A DNA stretch of 12,941 nt from Planctomycetaceae bacterium (GTDB lineage Bacteria > Planctomycetota > Planctomycetia > Pirellulales > UBA1268), in the NCBI GenBank assembly GCA_018694455.1, contig JABHNP010000147.1:1-12941 (forward strand), written 5' to 3'. Numbering within the stretch: the first letter of the stretch is position 1; each line of letters starts with the position of its first letter. Of the stretch, positions 1-8,200 are shown one piece after another. The notes under the pieces were generated by a model, which saw only the letters and a program-made list of their open reading frames with translations, made no database searches and was not told the origin of the DNA. Made by a program: the position numbers and the translations under genes.

Positions 1-207
1 ACTCGGCAAATTCGGTTGCAGGGATCATGTGCATCAGCGGGGTGCTACCCAGAAGCCATCGGATTTGCTGCTTCGGGTAAAGTCGATTTGTCTCGTTTCG
101 TGAGTCGTGTCGGGCCACTTGTCGAAGGAGCCGGCTGGTTTGAACGACTGCATAAGCGTGAACCAGGCCTTCTTAAAGTCGTTTTGCAGCCCACTGAACT
201 CGAGTAA
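1..207 (+). CDS. Zinc-type medium-chain alcohol/polyol dehydrogenase, C-terminal fragment (5' end outside window)
   Basis: Only the last 68 codons are present; the frame is open from base 1 to the TAA at 205-207. The peptide runs from an I-R-L-Q-G-S segment through Y-P-E-A-I, then S-G-K-V-D-L, and closes on K-V-V-L-Q-P. This is the usual C-terminal pattern of medium-chain dehydrogenases of the sorbitol/threonine dehydrogenase kind, where the segment follows the Rossmann domain and completes the catalytic domain. The family oxidises secondary alcohols or polyols with NAD(P). The catalytic zinc ligands and the cofactor motif lie outside the window, so substrate and zinc dependence cannot be judged. 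An SDR gene starts 5 nt downstream with its ribosome-binding site overlapping this stop codon, so the two are almost certainly co-transcribed and may act on the same sugar or polyol. A TTG at 16 is in frame but is internal to the conserved domain and is not a start. Confidence 0.75.
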   Translation, partial: TRQIRLQGSCASAGCYPEAIGFAASGKVDLSRFVSRVGPLVEGAGWFERLHKREPGLLKVVLQPTELE

Positions 208-210
208 GGA
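206..210 (+). promoter_or_regulatory. Shine-Dalgarno sequence of the SDR gene, overlapping the upstream stop codon
   Basis: AAGGA at 206-210 overlaps the TAA stop of the upstream dehydrogenase and lies 2 nt before the ATG at 213, or 8 nt before the in-frame ATG at 219. The spacing is better for the ATG at 219, so the protein may be two residues shorter than listed. The overlap supports translational coupling of the two genes. Confidence 0.5.
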
Positions 211-212
211 AT

Positions 213-1004
213 ATGTCTATGTCACTCTTTGGTCTTACAGGTCGCCGTGCACTTGTTTCGGGAGCAAGCCGTGGGCTGGGGTTACAGATGGCAGGCGCAC
301 TCGCTCGGGCTGGAGCGGATTTGGTGATTACGGCGAGAGACGTTGCATCACTTGAAGAACCACGTCGGGAACTCGAAACATACGGACATCAGGTCGATGT
401 TGTAGCGCTTGATCTGCAATACGAAGACAGTATCTGCGAGGCCGTTGAAAAAGCCACTGCGTCTGGGTCCGTGGATATCTTGCTGAATAATGCAGGGTGT
501 AACATCCGAAAACCCGCAATGGATGTGCGATGGAAAGATTGGAACACGATACTCGATACAAATCTGCGTGGCATGTTTTTCATGACGCAATGTGTTGTGC
601 GGTCGATGCTGCTACGGAAGAGTGGTCGGGTGATCAATATTGGGAGTGTGACAAGTGTGTTTGGGTACGCTGGCCTTGGGCCGTATTGTGCGAGCCGTGG
701 CGGTGTGAAACAGTTGACTATGAGTATGGCTGATGAGTTTGGTCCACATGGTATTACAGTCAACTGCCTTGCGCCGGGTTGGTTTCGGACGGCTCAGAAT
801 GATGTGCTTTACCAAGATGAGGAGTGGCTCGACTACTTAGTTGACCGTATTCCGTTACGAAGGCCTGGTAAGGCCGAAGACCTTGATGGGGCTGTCGTAT
901 TTCTCGCATCTGATGCGAGCAACTACATTACTGGACAAACACTTTTGGTCGACGGTGGAATTTCAACAGGTGCCACCCGAGCCATGCCGAAAGGCGTCGA
1001 ATAG
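213..1004 (+). CDS. SDR-family oxidoreductase (gluconate 5-dehydrogenase-like) with Lys-to-Arg change in the YxxxK motif
   Basis: A 263-residue classical short-chain dehydrogenase, the normal family length. Visible elements are the cofactor loop S-G-A-S-R-G-L-G (residues 16-23), the N-N-A-G motif (92-95), Asn117, catalytic Ser145, Tyr158, the P-G motif (188-189) and the C-terminal V-D-G-G. The YxxxK motif reads Y-C-A-S-R, so the lysine that binds the nicotinamide ribose and lowers the tyrosine pKa is Arg162 (CGT at 696-698). The rest of the fold is intact. Family members reduce or oxidise sugar acids, polyols or keto-acids with NAD(P)H. The gene follows a medium-chain dehydrogenase by 5 nt, suggesting a two-enzyme step in carbohydrate oxidation/reduction. 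The exact substrate cannot be read from sequence; the gluconate dehydrogenase resemblance is a family-level impression. Confidence 0.9.
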   Translation: MSMSLFGLTGRRALVSGASRGLGLQMAGALARAGADLVITARDVASLEEPRRELETYGHQVDVVALDLQYEDSICEAVEKATASGSVDILLNNAGCNIRKPAMDVRWKDWNTILDTNLRGMFFMTQCVVRSMLLRKSGRVINIGSVTSVFGYAGLGPYCASRGGVKQLTMSMADEFGPHGITVNCLAPGWFRTAQNDVLYQDEEWLDYLVDRIPLRRPGKAEDLDGAVVFLASDASNYITGQTLLVDGGISTGATRAMPKGVE

Positions 1005-1132
1005 GATGTTGGTCATTTCTTGCCGATGTTGATTGTCTGGCAGGCTTGTCTGGCGATCTGCCCGCTTATGGTTTTTATGAAACTGTCCTGTACGTGCAGT
1101 TGGTCGACGTTTTGGTAAGAAGATGTCCTAAT

Positions 1133-1152
1133 TGGTCTGGCTATGCCGACCA
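1133..1152 (+). repeat. Inverted repeat (hairpin) upstream of the DUF1571 gene
   Basis: TGGTC-T-GGC, a TAT loop, then GCC-GACCA: an 8-bp stem with one bulged T and a 3-nt loop. No run of T follows, so it is not a classical intrinsic terminator. It lies in the 243-nt gap between the SDR gene and the DUF1571 gene, and it buries the in-frame ATG at 1143, which argues against that ATG as the start. It may be a leader hairpin, a factor-dependent termination aid, or chance. Confidence 0.35.
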
Positions 1153-1247
1153 GACGCTCGCAGGTGGGTTCGTCCTGCCGTCACGATATATGGAACACGG
1201 TAGGTTTAGGGGGTATCTTTAGGGGCAGTCCTCGTCGCCACTCATTT

Positions 1248-2159
1248 ATGTTAACTGTGCTTATGTCAACGTATCTTAAGAAGGTTTTGCTCATTTGTTT
1301 GTTAGCAATCACCATGTTGTTATGCAATTCTCATTGGATTTGTGCTACTGAGCCCCAGGCGGAGGTGACGACTACAAATCGTATCGAGTTACCGAGATCA
1401 CAACTGGAGCTACCGCCACCCCCTCCGGTGCCTCATCCGCTTGAGCCTGCTATGCAGCTGGCTGGTGAGTCATATGTATTTCTTCGAGATCAGGTGTCTG
1501 ATTACTCGTGTAGCATTGTGAAGCAGGAAAGAATCGATGGTCGACTTAAGCCGATGGAGTTTATAAGTGCAAAGGTTCGTCATCAAAGAGTTGTCAACAG
1601 CCGCCAGTCCCAGCGAGCTTCAATCTATCTCCGCTTTCTCGGGCCTGAAGACATGGTAGATCGAGAAGTGTTGTGGGTTGAAGGAACCAACGGTGGGAAG
1701 ATGGTTGTGCGTCGGGGCGGAACACGTTTCCAGTATTTAACTCTAGAACTTGATCCTGCAGGTGATGCAGCACTTCAATACAGTCGATATCCTACAAGTG
1801 AGAGTGGTATGATCAATATGGTCCGTAAGCTCATTGATGTTGGTACTGCCGACATGCAGTACGGAGAGTGTGAAGTCCAGATATTCGAGGACGTGAAAGT
1901 CGATAACCGTCCTTGCAAGTGTGTGCAGGTTGTGCATCCGCAACGACGTTCTGTCTTTCTTTTCAACATTGTCCGAATCTTCATCGATGATGAAGTTCCA
2001 ATACCAGTTCGATATGAGGCCTATGATTGGCCGGCCTCTGATTCAGATCCGCCACCCTTGATCGAAGAATATACCTTCCGGAACATTCGCCTGAATGTTG
2101 GCTTCTCGGACTCTGAGTTTCAGCGGAGCTATAGCGAATATAAATTTCGTCCTCGCTGA
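1248..2159 (+). CDS. Exported DUF1571-domain protein
   Basis: The reading frame is open from an ATG at 1143, but the first 35 codons have no signal-peptide character and that ATG sits in a hairpin. ATG 1248 (303 aa) or ATG 1263 (298 aa) places a standard signal peptide at the N-terminus: two lysines, a V-L-L-I-C-L-L-A-I-T-M-L-L stretch, then a likely cleavage near W-I-C-A. A proline-rich linker (P-P-P-P-P-V-P) follows. The remaining ~230 residues match the pattern of DUF1571, a planctomycete-rich family of unknown function. They include D-Y-S-C with K-Q-E-R, Y-L-R-F-L-G-P-E, R-E-V-L-W-V-E-G, L-D-P-A-G-D-A-A and the R-Y-P-T-S-E-S-G-M-I-N segment. The mature protein is probably in the periplasm (paryphoplasm). 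The phosphodiesterase gene starts 31-40 nt downstream, so the two may share a transcript. No clear Shine-Dalgarno is visible, so the start remains uncertain. Confidence 0.8.
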   Translation: MLTVLMSTYLKKVLLICLLAITMLLCNSHWICATEPQAEVTTTNRIELPRSQLELPPPPPVPHPLEPAMQLAGESYVFLRDQVSDYSCSIVKQERIDGRLKPMEFISAKVRHQRVVNSRQSQRASIYLRFLGPEDMVDREVLWVEGTNGGKMVVRRGGTRFQYLTLELDPAGDAALQYSRYPTSESGMINMVRKLIDVGTADMQYGECEVQIFEDVKVDNRPCKCVQVVHPQRRSVFLFNIVRIFIDDEVPIPVRYEAYDWPASDSDPPPLIEEYTFRNIRLNVGFSDSEFQRSYSEYKFRPR

Positions 2160-2199
2160 GGCTGCCTGATAGAGTCCCCAAATGGTGTAGTTGGCATTT

Positions 2200-4059
2200 A
2201 TGTTTCGTGAAGATGTGCTGGAAATTATATTTGCCGCGGGAAATAGATTACGGCAGGCATGGTTGCAACTGTTTGTTGCAGACCTGCTTTTTAAACTGAT
2301 CACGTTTGTTGCTCTGGTTCCATTGGTCGTGGGGATGTTGCACGTTCTCCTTTGGGTTACGGAACGGGGAACACTTACGGACGTCGACGTCGTGTTATTC
2401 TTGCTTACACCAGAGGGTGCAGTAGGTATGCTTCTGGTAGCCGCTGCCTGGTTAGGTATTACAGCAATCGAACAGGCGACACTGCTCTCGCTGCTTGTTG
2501 TTGGAGAAGGTGGGGGGGGGAGTGTTCTTACGGCAACGCGTTGGGCTTTTCGGAACAGCGCAACAGTAGTCAACCTTATGTGCCGCCTAGTGTGCTGGGT
2601 TGTGGCTGTGAGTGCGCCCGGAGTCGTTGGTGCTGGGCTTGTAGCATGGTGTTTGTTGGGGAAACACGACATTAATTTCTATCTCACTGAAAAGCCTCCA
2701 GAATTTGTATTCGTAGTTGGTGTTGGAGTTTTGCTTGTTGCTGGGCTCACAGCGGTCTTGCTTCGTCTTTTTTCGGGTTGGTTTCTGGCGGTTCCACTTC
2801 TGATATTTGAAGGAGTGAGCCCGCGTAATGCACTTGCCAGCAGTTGGGAGCGGCTCTCAGGAAGTCATTGGGTGGTACTTGTAGTTCTAGGCAGTTGGAT
2901 CGCAACTGTTCTCCTCATTACGGGCGTAGGCACTGCGTGCCTTGTTTATGCCGCAGGATTGGTTGTGCCGTTGGCAAGCCACACGTTGCCCGGAGCCATT
3001 TTTGCTATAGGACTCACAACGCTGCTTTGGGCAGGTATGAATCTTGTGATTCAATTGTTTGCTGCTGTCATATTTTCTTTGCTGTTATATAGCACGTGGA
3101 AAAAATATGGTGGTGTCGTAACGAGTAATCAAAAAACATTGCTTGCATGCGTACCTGGACAGCAGTGTCAGTTTCAGAGGAATGCATGGGAGATTTTATT
3201 CGTAGCATGTATTTGTGTTGCCGCAGCAATTCTTATTGGGTCTGCGGCAGCGATGAATATTTCCTTCGACAACAGTATCGATATCATTGGGCATCGGGGG
3301 GCTGGTGGCATTGCGCCTGAGAATACACTCGCTGCTATTGAAAAAGCAATCGCTGCAGGAGCCCAATGGGTGGAAATCGATGTGCAGGAAACAATCGATG
3401 GTGAGGTAGTCGTCATCCACGATAGTGACCTGATGAAAGTCGCTGGAGTTGACCTGAAAGTATGGGAGGCAACTAAAGATCAGATAACATCCGTTGATAT
3501 CGGAAGTTCATTTGACCCGCAGTTTCATGCTGAGCGAGTCCCAACTCTTAAAGAGGTTTTAGGTATCTGCAAAGGACGGATAGGAATTATTATTGAATTA
3601 AAATCATATGGGCATGGTCAGATGCTCGAGCAACGGGTGATTGACCTTGTGGAAGCTGCAGAGAGTGAACGTGAAGTGCAGTGTATGTCCTTGAGCACAG
3701 ATGTTGTTGCTCGATTGAAAGAGTTGCGGCCAGACTGGTCAGCGGGGCTGTTGTTGTCACTGGCAGTCGGTGATGTAAAAAATATTAAGGGGAATTTTTT
3801 AGCAGTAAATGCACGATTCGCAAATCGCCACATGGTTGAAAGTGCACATGACGCTGGAAAGCTTTTATATGCATGGACCTGCAATGACCCGGTATCAGTC
3901 TCAAGTCTTATTGGGCGTGGTGTTGATGGTGTCATCACCGACTTCCCAGGAATGGCCCAGCAGGTGCTTGAGCAGCGTGCTGAATTGAGCCTTGTGCAGC
4001 GGCTGTGTGTCGAATTAGCTGAGACTCTTGAGGTGCAGCCGAGGATCGTTCAGCAGTAG
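2200..4059 (+). CDS. Membrane-anchored glycerophosphodiester phosphodiesterase (multi-TM N-terminal domain + GDPD domain)
   Basis: The frame is open from a TTG at 2191; the ATG at 2200 (619 aa) is the likelier start. Residue numbers here count from the TTG. Residues ~33-355 are very hydrophobic, with about seven membrane segments (near 33-55, 76-104, 125-153, 172-204, 227-257, 265-300, 333-355). This resembles the membrane domain that precedes GDPD in some bacterial proteins. The GDPD catalytic domain runs from ~364 to 600: H-R-G-A-G-G with P-E-N-T (His368, Arg369), E-I-D (Glu395, Asp397), His410-Asp, E-L-K (Glu469, Lys471) and a late V-D-G-V-I-T-D-F-P motif. All expected metal-binding and catalytic residues are present, so it should hydrolyse glycerophosphodiesters to glycerol-3-phosphate plus an alcohol, acting at the membrane. 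A run of nine G bases (2512-2520) lies in the membrane-domain coding region. The gene ends 12 nt before the end of the convergent sigma-factor gene. Confidence 0.9.
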   Translation: MFREDVLEIIFAAGNRLRQAWLQLFVADLLFKLITFVALVPLVVGMLHVLLWVTERGTLTDVDVVLFLLTPEGAVGMLLVAAAWLGITAIEQATLLSLLVVGEGGGGSVLTATRWAFRNSATVVNLMCRLVCWVVAVSAPGVVGAGLVAWCLLGKHDINFYLTEKPPEFVFVVGVGVLLVAGLTAVLLRLFSGWFLAVPLLIFEGVSPRNALASSWERLSGSHWVVLVVLGSWIATVLLITGVGTACLVYAAGLVVPLASHTLPGAIFAIGLTTLLWAGMNLVIQLFAAVIFSLLLYSTWKKYGGVVTSNQKTLLACVPGQQCQFQRNAWEILFVACICVAAAILIGSAAAMNISFDNSIDIIGHRGAGGIAPENTLAAIEKAIAAGAQWVEIDVQETIDGEVVVIHDSDLMKVAGVDLKVWEATKDQITSVDIGSSFDPQFHAERVPTLKEVLGICKGRIGIIIELKSYGHGQMLEQRVIDLVEAAESEREVQCMSLSTDVVARLKELRPDWSAGLLLSLAVGDVKNIKGNFLAVNARFANRHMVESAHDAGKLLYAWTCNDPVSVSSLIGRGVDGVITDFPGMAQQVLEQRAELSLVQRLCVELAETLEVQPRIVQQ

Positions 4060-4071
4060 CTTTACTGATGG

Positions 4072-4686
4072 TCATTCTGGAGATTCATGGTCCAGTGCTG
4101 CACGAATGTTTTCACGAGCGTTTCGCCACCGACTTTTGATAGTCCTCACGGAGCACCCAACAAGACGCGATACTGTTTTCTGGTCGGCCCCAAGATACCA
4201 GACCAATTGAAAAACTTCTCGTTGCTCGGCGGGTAATTTTTCGATTGCTTGATGAAAGCGACTCCAGCGGTCAATCGTGGTTTCCGTATCACGGTGTTTG
4301 TCTTGGGGGTGATGAGAGTTTGAGTGGTCATCAATGGCATAGATGCCAGTGGCATGGTTGGCACCAAAAGACATCGGCCCAGTATGATGGCGAGCCAGAT
4401 CAATCAGTTCTCTATGAATCTGTGTTGCTGCCAACGCAAATATTTCCCGAGGTGTTTCAAGTGATATCTGACCGAGGCATCGGTACAGCCGCAGGCTAGC
4501 GTTCTGGAAGACATCGTCTGTGTCTTCCCACCTTTTGACAGTAGGGTAGCCCCGCAGCATTCTTCGCGTGAGGAGGCGTAGTCTTTCACTGCACAGCTCA
4601 AGGATGCGTGCGCGAGCAGTGTCGTCACCAGCTGCCAGATCACGAAAACAGGCCTCAACATTTTGAGGAAGGGTATGGTCATTCAT
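4072..4686 (-). CDS. ECF-subfamily RNA polymerase sigma factor (planctomycete, kinase-associated type)
   Basis: A 204-residue protein from the ATG at 4686; the frame stays open to a TTG at 4776, but the extra 30 residues lie outside the sigma domains. The sigma-2 region spans ~21-100, with the core-binding segment W-E-D-T-D-D-V-F-Q-N-A at 53-63. It is followed by a variable linker rich in His and Asp (~103-138). Sigma-4 spans ~144-198, with L-P-A-E-Q-R-E-V-F at 151-159 and a helix-turn-helix ending in S-V-R-T-I-K-S-R-W (179-187). There is no sigma-3 domain, as expected for ECF factors, which direct polymerase to specific promoters. No anti-sigma factor with a zinc-binding or DUF-type signature is adjacent. 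Instead the gene is divergent from a Ser/Thr kinase locus, an arrangement known for several planctomycete ECF groups in which a kinase is thought to control the sigma factor. Regulation by the neighbouring kinase is inference. Confidence 0.9.
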   Translation of the reverse strand: MNDHTLPQNVEACFRDLAAGDDTARARILELCSERLRLLTRRMLRGYPTVKRWEDTDDVFQNASLRLYRCLGQISLETPREIFALAATQIHRELIDLARHHTGPMSFGANHATGIYAIDDHSNSHHPQDKHRDTETTIDRWSRFHQAIEKLPAEQREVFQLVWYLGADQKTVSRLVGCSVRTIKSRWRNARENIRAALDHESPE

Positions 4687-4870
4687 GGTGTCGTCTAAAT
4701 TATGTGCCTTCCCATCCCGATCGATTTTTCTAGTATACCACGCTGATAATTCTTCCTGATTGCGTTTCTTCTGCAAATCTTGCCCCTGTTAGCTGTTGAT
4801 CTCGCTTTAAGTAATAGAGGCGGATGTCGAATACCGCTGGAATAATTTTCCATATTGGTGGACAGTCGTA
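4687..4870. promoter_or_regulatory. Divergent intergenic region between the sigma-factor gene and the kinase locus
   Basis: A 184-nt stretch separates the likely sigma-factor start (- strand) from the small helical protein (+ strand). It must hold promoters for both directions if both are transcribed from here. It contains AT-rich patches (for example TAAATTAT near 4695 and GGAATAATTTTCC near 4841-4853), but I could not identify convincing -35/-10 pairs or an operator. ECF promoters are often autoregulated, so this is the natural place for an ECF-type promoter. Confidence 0.35.
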
Positions 4871-5191
4871 ATGCAGAAATCATCTGACTGGGAAGAATGC
4901 CAGGGTATTCAGTCAGCGGCAGAATTGCTTGGGCTTGATAGTGTATGTGAAGAAGCGATTACGTCGGCACAGGTGGTGCTTGCTGCCCACATTAAACTTC
5001 GGAAATTGCGTCGTGATTTAAGCGTCGCACTTGTGAATGTGCATCCATCAAAACATTTGAAGTCCAGATCGAATACTAGTTCAGGTCTTCAGCCAACAAG
5101 TGTTTGGCAGGAGATTCGGCGTGTTCAGGCAGCGCGAGATAGCTTGCTTTCGTTACAGAAGAACATTCATGCGGATAGAGTCACTGGCTAA
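4871..5191 (+). CDS. Small helical hypothetical protein upstream of the kinase
   Basis: A 106-residue protein that I do not recognise. It starts at an ATG with no strong ribosome-binding site and ends 39 nt before the kinase GTG start, or 60 nt before the kinase ATG. The sequence suggests mainly helix: an acidic N-terminus (~1-30), an Ala/Leu/Arg-rich helix (~31-55, ending in K-L-R-R-D-L), a Ser-rich break with N-T-S-S-G (~65-75), and another charged helix (~77-100, with E-I-R-R-V-Q-A-A-R-D). There is no signal peptide or membrane segment, so it is probably cytoplasmic. Its place between the sigma factor and the kinase, on the kinase strand, makes it a candidate partner or adaptor in that signalling unit. 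This is positional inference only. It could also be a spurious ORF, though its length and close spacing favour a real gene. Confidence 0.5.
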   Translation: MQKSSDWEECQGIQSAAELLGLDSVCEEAITSAQVVLAAHIKLRKLRRDLSVALVNVHPSKHLKSRSNTSSGLQPTSVWQEIRRVQAARDSLLSLQKNIHADRVTG

Positions 5192-5230
5192 TTCAGGAAT
5201 TAGTCAGACCGAATAGTTCATTTCAGTCGA

Positions 5231-8200
5231 GTGACGCGGTACAACACAAGTATGAGTGTTGAGCGTAAACAAGACCTGGTCGATGATGTCTTGACTGGTC
5301 ATGATGAAACGTTTGGTTTACGTGAAGACCAAGAGCAGTCTGTGCCGTTTGGAATTGATGCAGGTGCTGATATTGGTGGAGCCACGATCGTGCGACAACT
5401 TGCGGCTGGTGGTATGGGGCAGGTGTACGAAGCACGTCAGCATGCGCCGACTCGCCGGGTTGCGGTCAAATTTCTTCGGGGGTACGGAGACAGTGCTGCG
5501 AGGCGACGACTCCTTGAAGAAGCAGTATTACTTGCACGTGTGAAACACGTGAATATTGCTCACGTCTACACTGTTGGGAACTACAGGCTCCATGGTCAGA
5601 CCTATCAGTGGATCATGATGGAGCTAGTTGAGAATGCATGCTCTATTTCCGAGTATGCAAAAAGAATGAATCTGTCGTTGGTGCAACGAGGTCGCCTTGT
5701 CCTGAATGCTATTGAGGCCATTGCTGCTGCCCATTCGAAAGGGATCATTCACCTTGATATCAAGTCGACGAATATTCTTGTCGCAGGTGATGGAAGCGTC
5801 AAAGTTATCGACTTTGGGATTGGACGGACGCTTACGGAATTGCATAATAACGAGCATGTTGTCGGTGAAATACGTGGGACACCAGCCTGTATGAGTCCGG
5901 AGCAGCGGGCAGGTCTTGATGAACGTATCGATGCTCGCTCGGATATCTATGGTATGGGCTTGCTGTGTACCGAACTGTTTACTGAGAACTCTCGCGTGAG
6001 AGTGAGCAAGCAAAGCAACGCTGGTATATCTGAAGGGGGCATGCATGATGTTGCTTTATGCAAAGAAACGCTGCTTCAGCAAGGCACAAAGAATATCTCA
6101 CGAGCAGCAGTAGAAGATCTTTGTGCCGTTCTTGCTCGATGTGTCGAACCGTGTCCTGACAGCCGTTTTTCCACAATGGTTGAAGTCAGAAACGAGCTTA
6201 TTCGCTGGCTCGACGGGAAGCCTGTTGTCTGTCGGCAGCCGAGTTCCTTTGAGGTGAGTTGCCGTTTCATTGCTCGACAGAAAGTTGTGGCTGCTTGTGT
6301 CTTGCTATTTATCGCAACACTTATTTCCGCAGGGTGCGCTGTTGGGTGGTTTGCAATTAGTGCTGTAGCATCTCAGCAGGAAGCTATTGAAGCAGCGAAT
6401 GTGGCTCATGGAACACTTGCTGGTTCCTTGCTTCGCCAGGCATTTTCTGCCGAACGGGAACATCATATAAGACTCTCAAGAGACTTGTTGAGTCAAAGAG
6501 ATGACGTTCTCGTTCGACTCGACGGTCAAGTGCCACTGGCTGTGGTGGAAAGTAAGAGTCTCGCTATTCGTGCATTGCGTGCACAGCTCGATGAGGCATG
6601 TTCTGTATGGCACAGTCAGGGTGAATCGATCACTGCTGTAGCAGTCAATTCCACAGCGGACATGGCATTAACGGCAAGTCAGGATGGGCGGCTTTGTGTT
6701 TTCACGGTGGAATCGGGCCATTTGAATCAGCTTCCCAATTTTTGTTACGAGGCGGGAAGTCGTCCGTGGACTGTTGCGTTGTGCGCGGATGGCCAGGTTG
6801 CCGTTGTGGGATGTGATAATGGAACTATTCATGTTGTGGATGTAAAAACAGGAGAAGCCATTGGTATTTGTTCTGACAGCAAAGGTCCTGTATACGGGGT
6901 AGTCGCACTACCGTCTGAAGGAGGGTTTCTCAGTGCTGGACGAGATGGAGTCCTTCGTCAGTGGCCTCTTCGCGGCCCATTTGAGCCGACAGTTCTCGCA
7001 TCTTTCAAGACGACAGTCTATGGCATTGATCAGTCGCAGGATGGCATGAAGATTGCGATTGGTCTGCGAGATAGTACCGTACGCGTATGGCACCGGAAGA
7101 CCGGTCGACAACAGGTTCTTCATGGTCATGAACAACGTGTTTTTTCCGTAAGTTTTTCTGATGATGGGCAATCTGTTGCTTCGGCATCAGAAGATCAGAC
7201 GGTCAGGATCTGGAACCTCGAAGCGTCTACTGAACAGGCCTGCTTGCATCATCCGACTCGTGTAAATGCTGTTCATTTCAGTGGCATTGATCAAGTAGCT
7301 AGTGCGACTGCTGATCAGGTGCTTCGTATCTGGAACTTGAATAGTACGAGACCACCAAGAAGTCTACATGGGCATGAGGGAGATATCTGGTCGCTGGACT
7401 TTTTCGGAAGGAATCGGCTTGTCACCGGATCAGCAGATGGAACCGTGCGATTATGGAGAGATGCTGCTGATGCGCAACCACGTTTCACAATTGATGCTCG
7501 AGTTCGAACAACAAGTCTGTCACCGGATGGAAGGTTTCTCGCAGCGGGTACTAGTCTCGGTATGGTGAGGGTCTGGGATACAAAAGAAGGTCGGGCATGT
7601 GTTGATCAGAAGATAAGCACATCGTCAATCAACAATATCTGTTGGCATCCGCAGTGTGCAGAGATCGCTGTTGCCGGCAGTGATGGTACTGTCAGTCTGT
7701 GGACATTTGATGATATTTTTGATAGTCAAAAAGAAAAATATGATCTGCATGCGGTCGCAAATTTCCAGCATGACGAGACGATGACCAAGCATCGTCGTCG
7801 AGTATTCTCAGTCAGCTATGCGAAATCGGGTGATGTTCTTGCATCAGCTGGTGAGGACGGAAGCGCACGGTTGTGGCACAGAGGGAAGAATGAGCAAGGC
7901 AGTATCATTCGGCATCCGGGGCGAGTTTTTTGTGTTGCGTTTTCAGCTGATGGTGAGAACCCTATTTTGGCTACAGGCTGTGAGGACGGCGTGGTCAGAG
8001 TCTTTAATAGCTCGGGCACACTCATCCAGAGCTTTGATGAACATCAAGGTCAGGTGAATGCGATTGTTTGGAATCAAAATGCTGAGCTCTCATGGAACCT
8101 TGCGTCTGCGAGTGCGGATGGCACAGTGCGTCTCTGGCGGCTGCCTGAAGTACTGTGGGAAGGGGAACCTTTTCTAGCTGAAAGTCTTGCAGTTCTTCAG

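Noticed and set aside
1133..1152. Hairpin as an intrinsic terminator of the dehydrogenase pair
   Set aside because: No T-run follows the stem, so it is reported only as an inverted repeat.
1143..1247. ATG 1143 as the start of the DUF1571 protein
   Set aside because: It would place 35 or more non-hydrophobic residues before a good signal peptide, has no ribosome-binding site and sits in a hairpin.
2043..2672. 209-codon open frame on the - strand opposite the DUF1571 and phosphodiesterase genes
   Set aside because: It spans the junction of two well-supported + strand genes, is low-complexity Thr/Ser-rich, and resembles no family; it is a shadow frame.
4687..4776. 30-residue N-terminal extension of the sigma factor from a TTG
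   Set aside because: The extension lies outside conserved sigma domains; the ATG at 4686 gives the usual ECF length.
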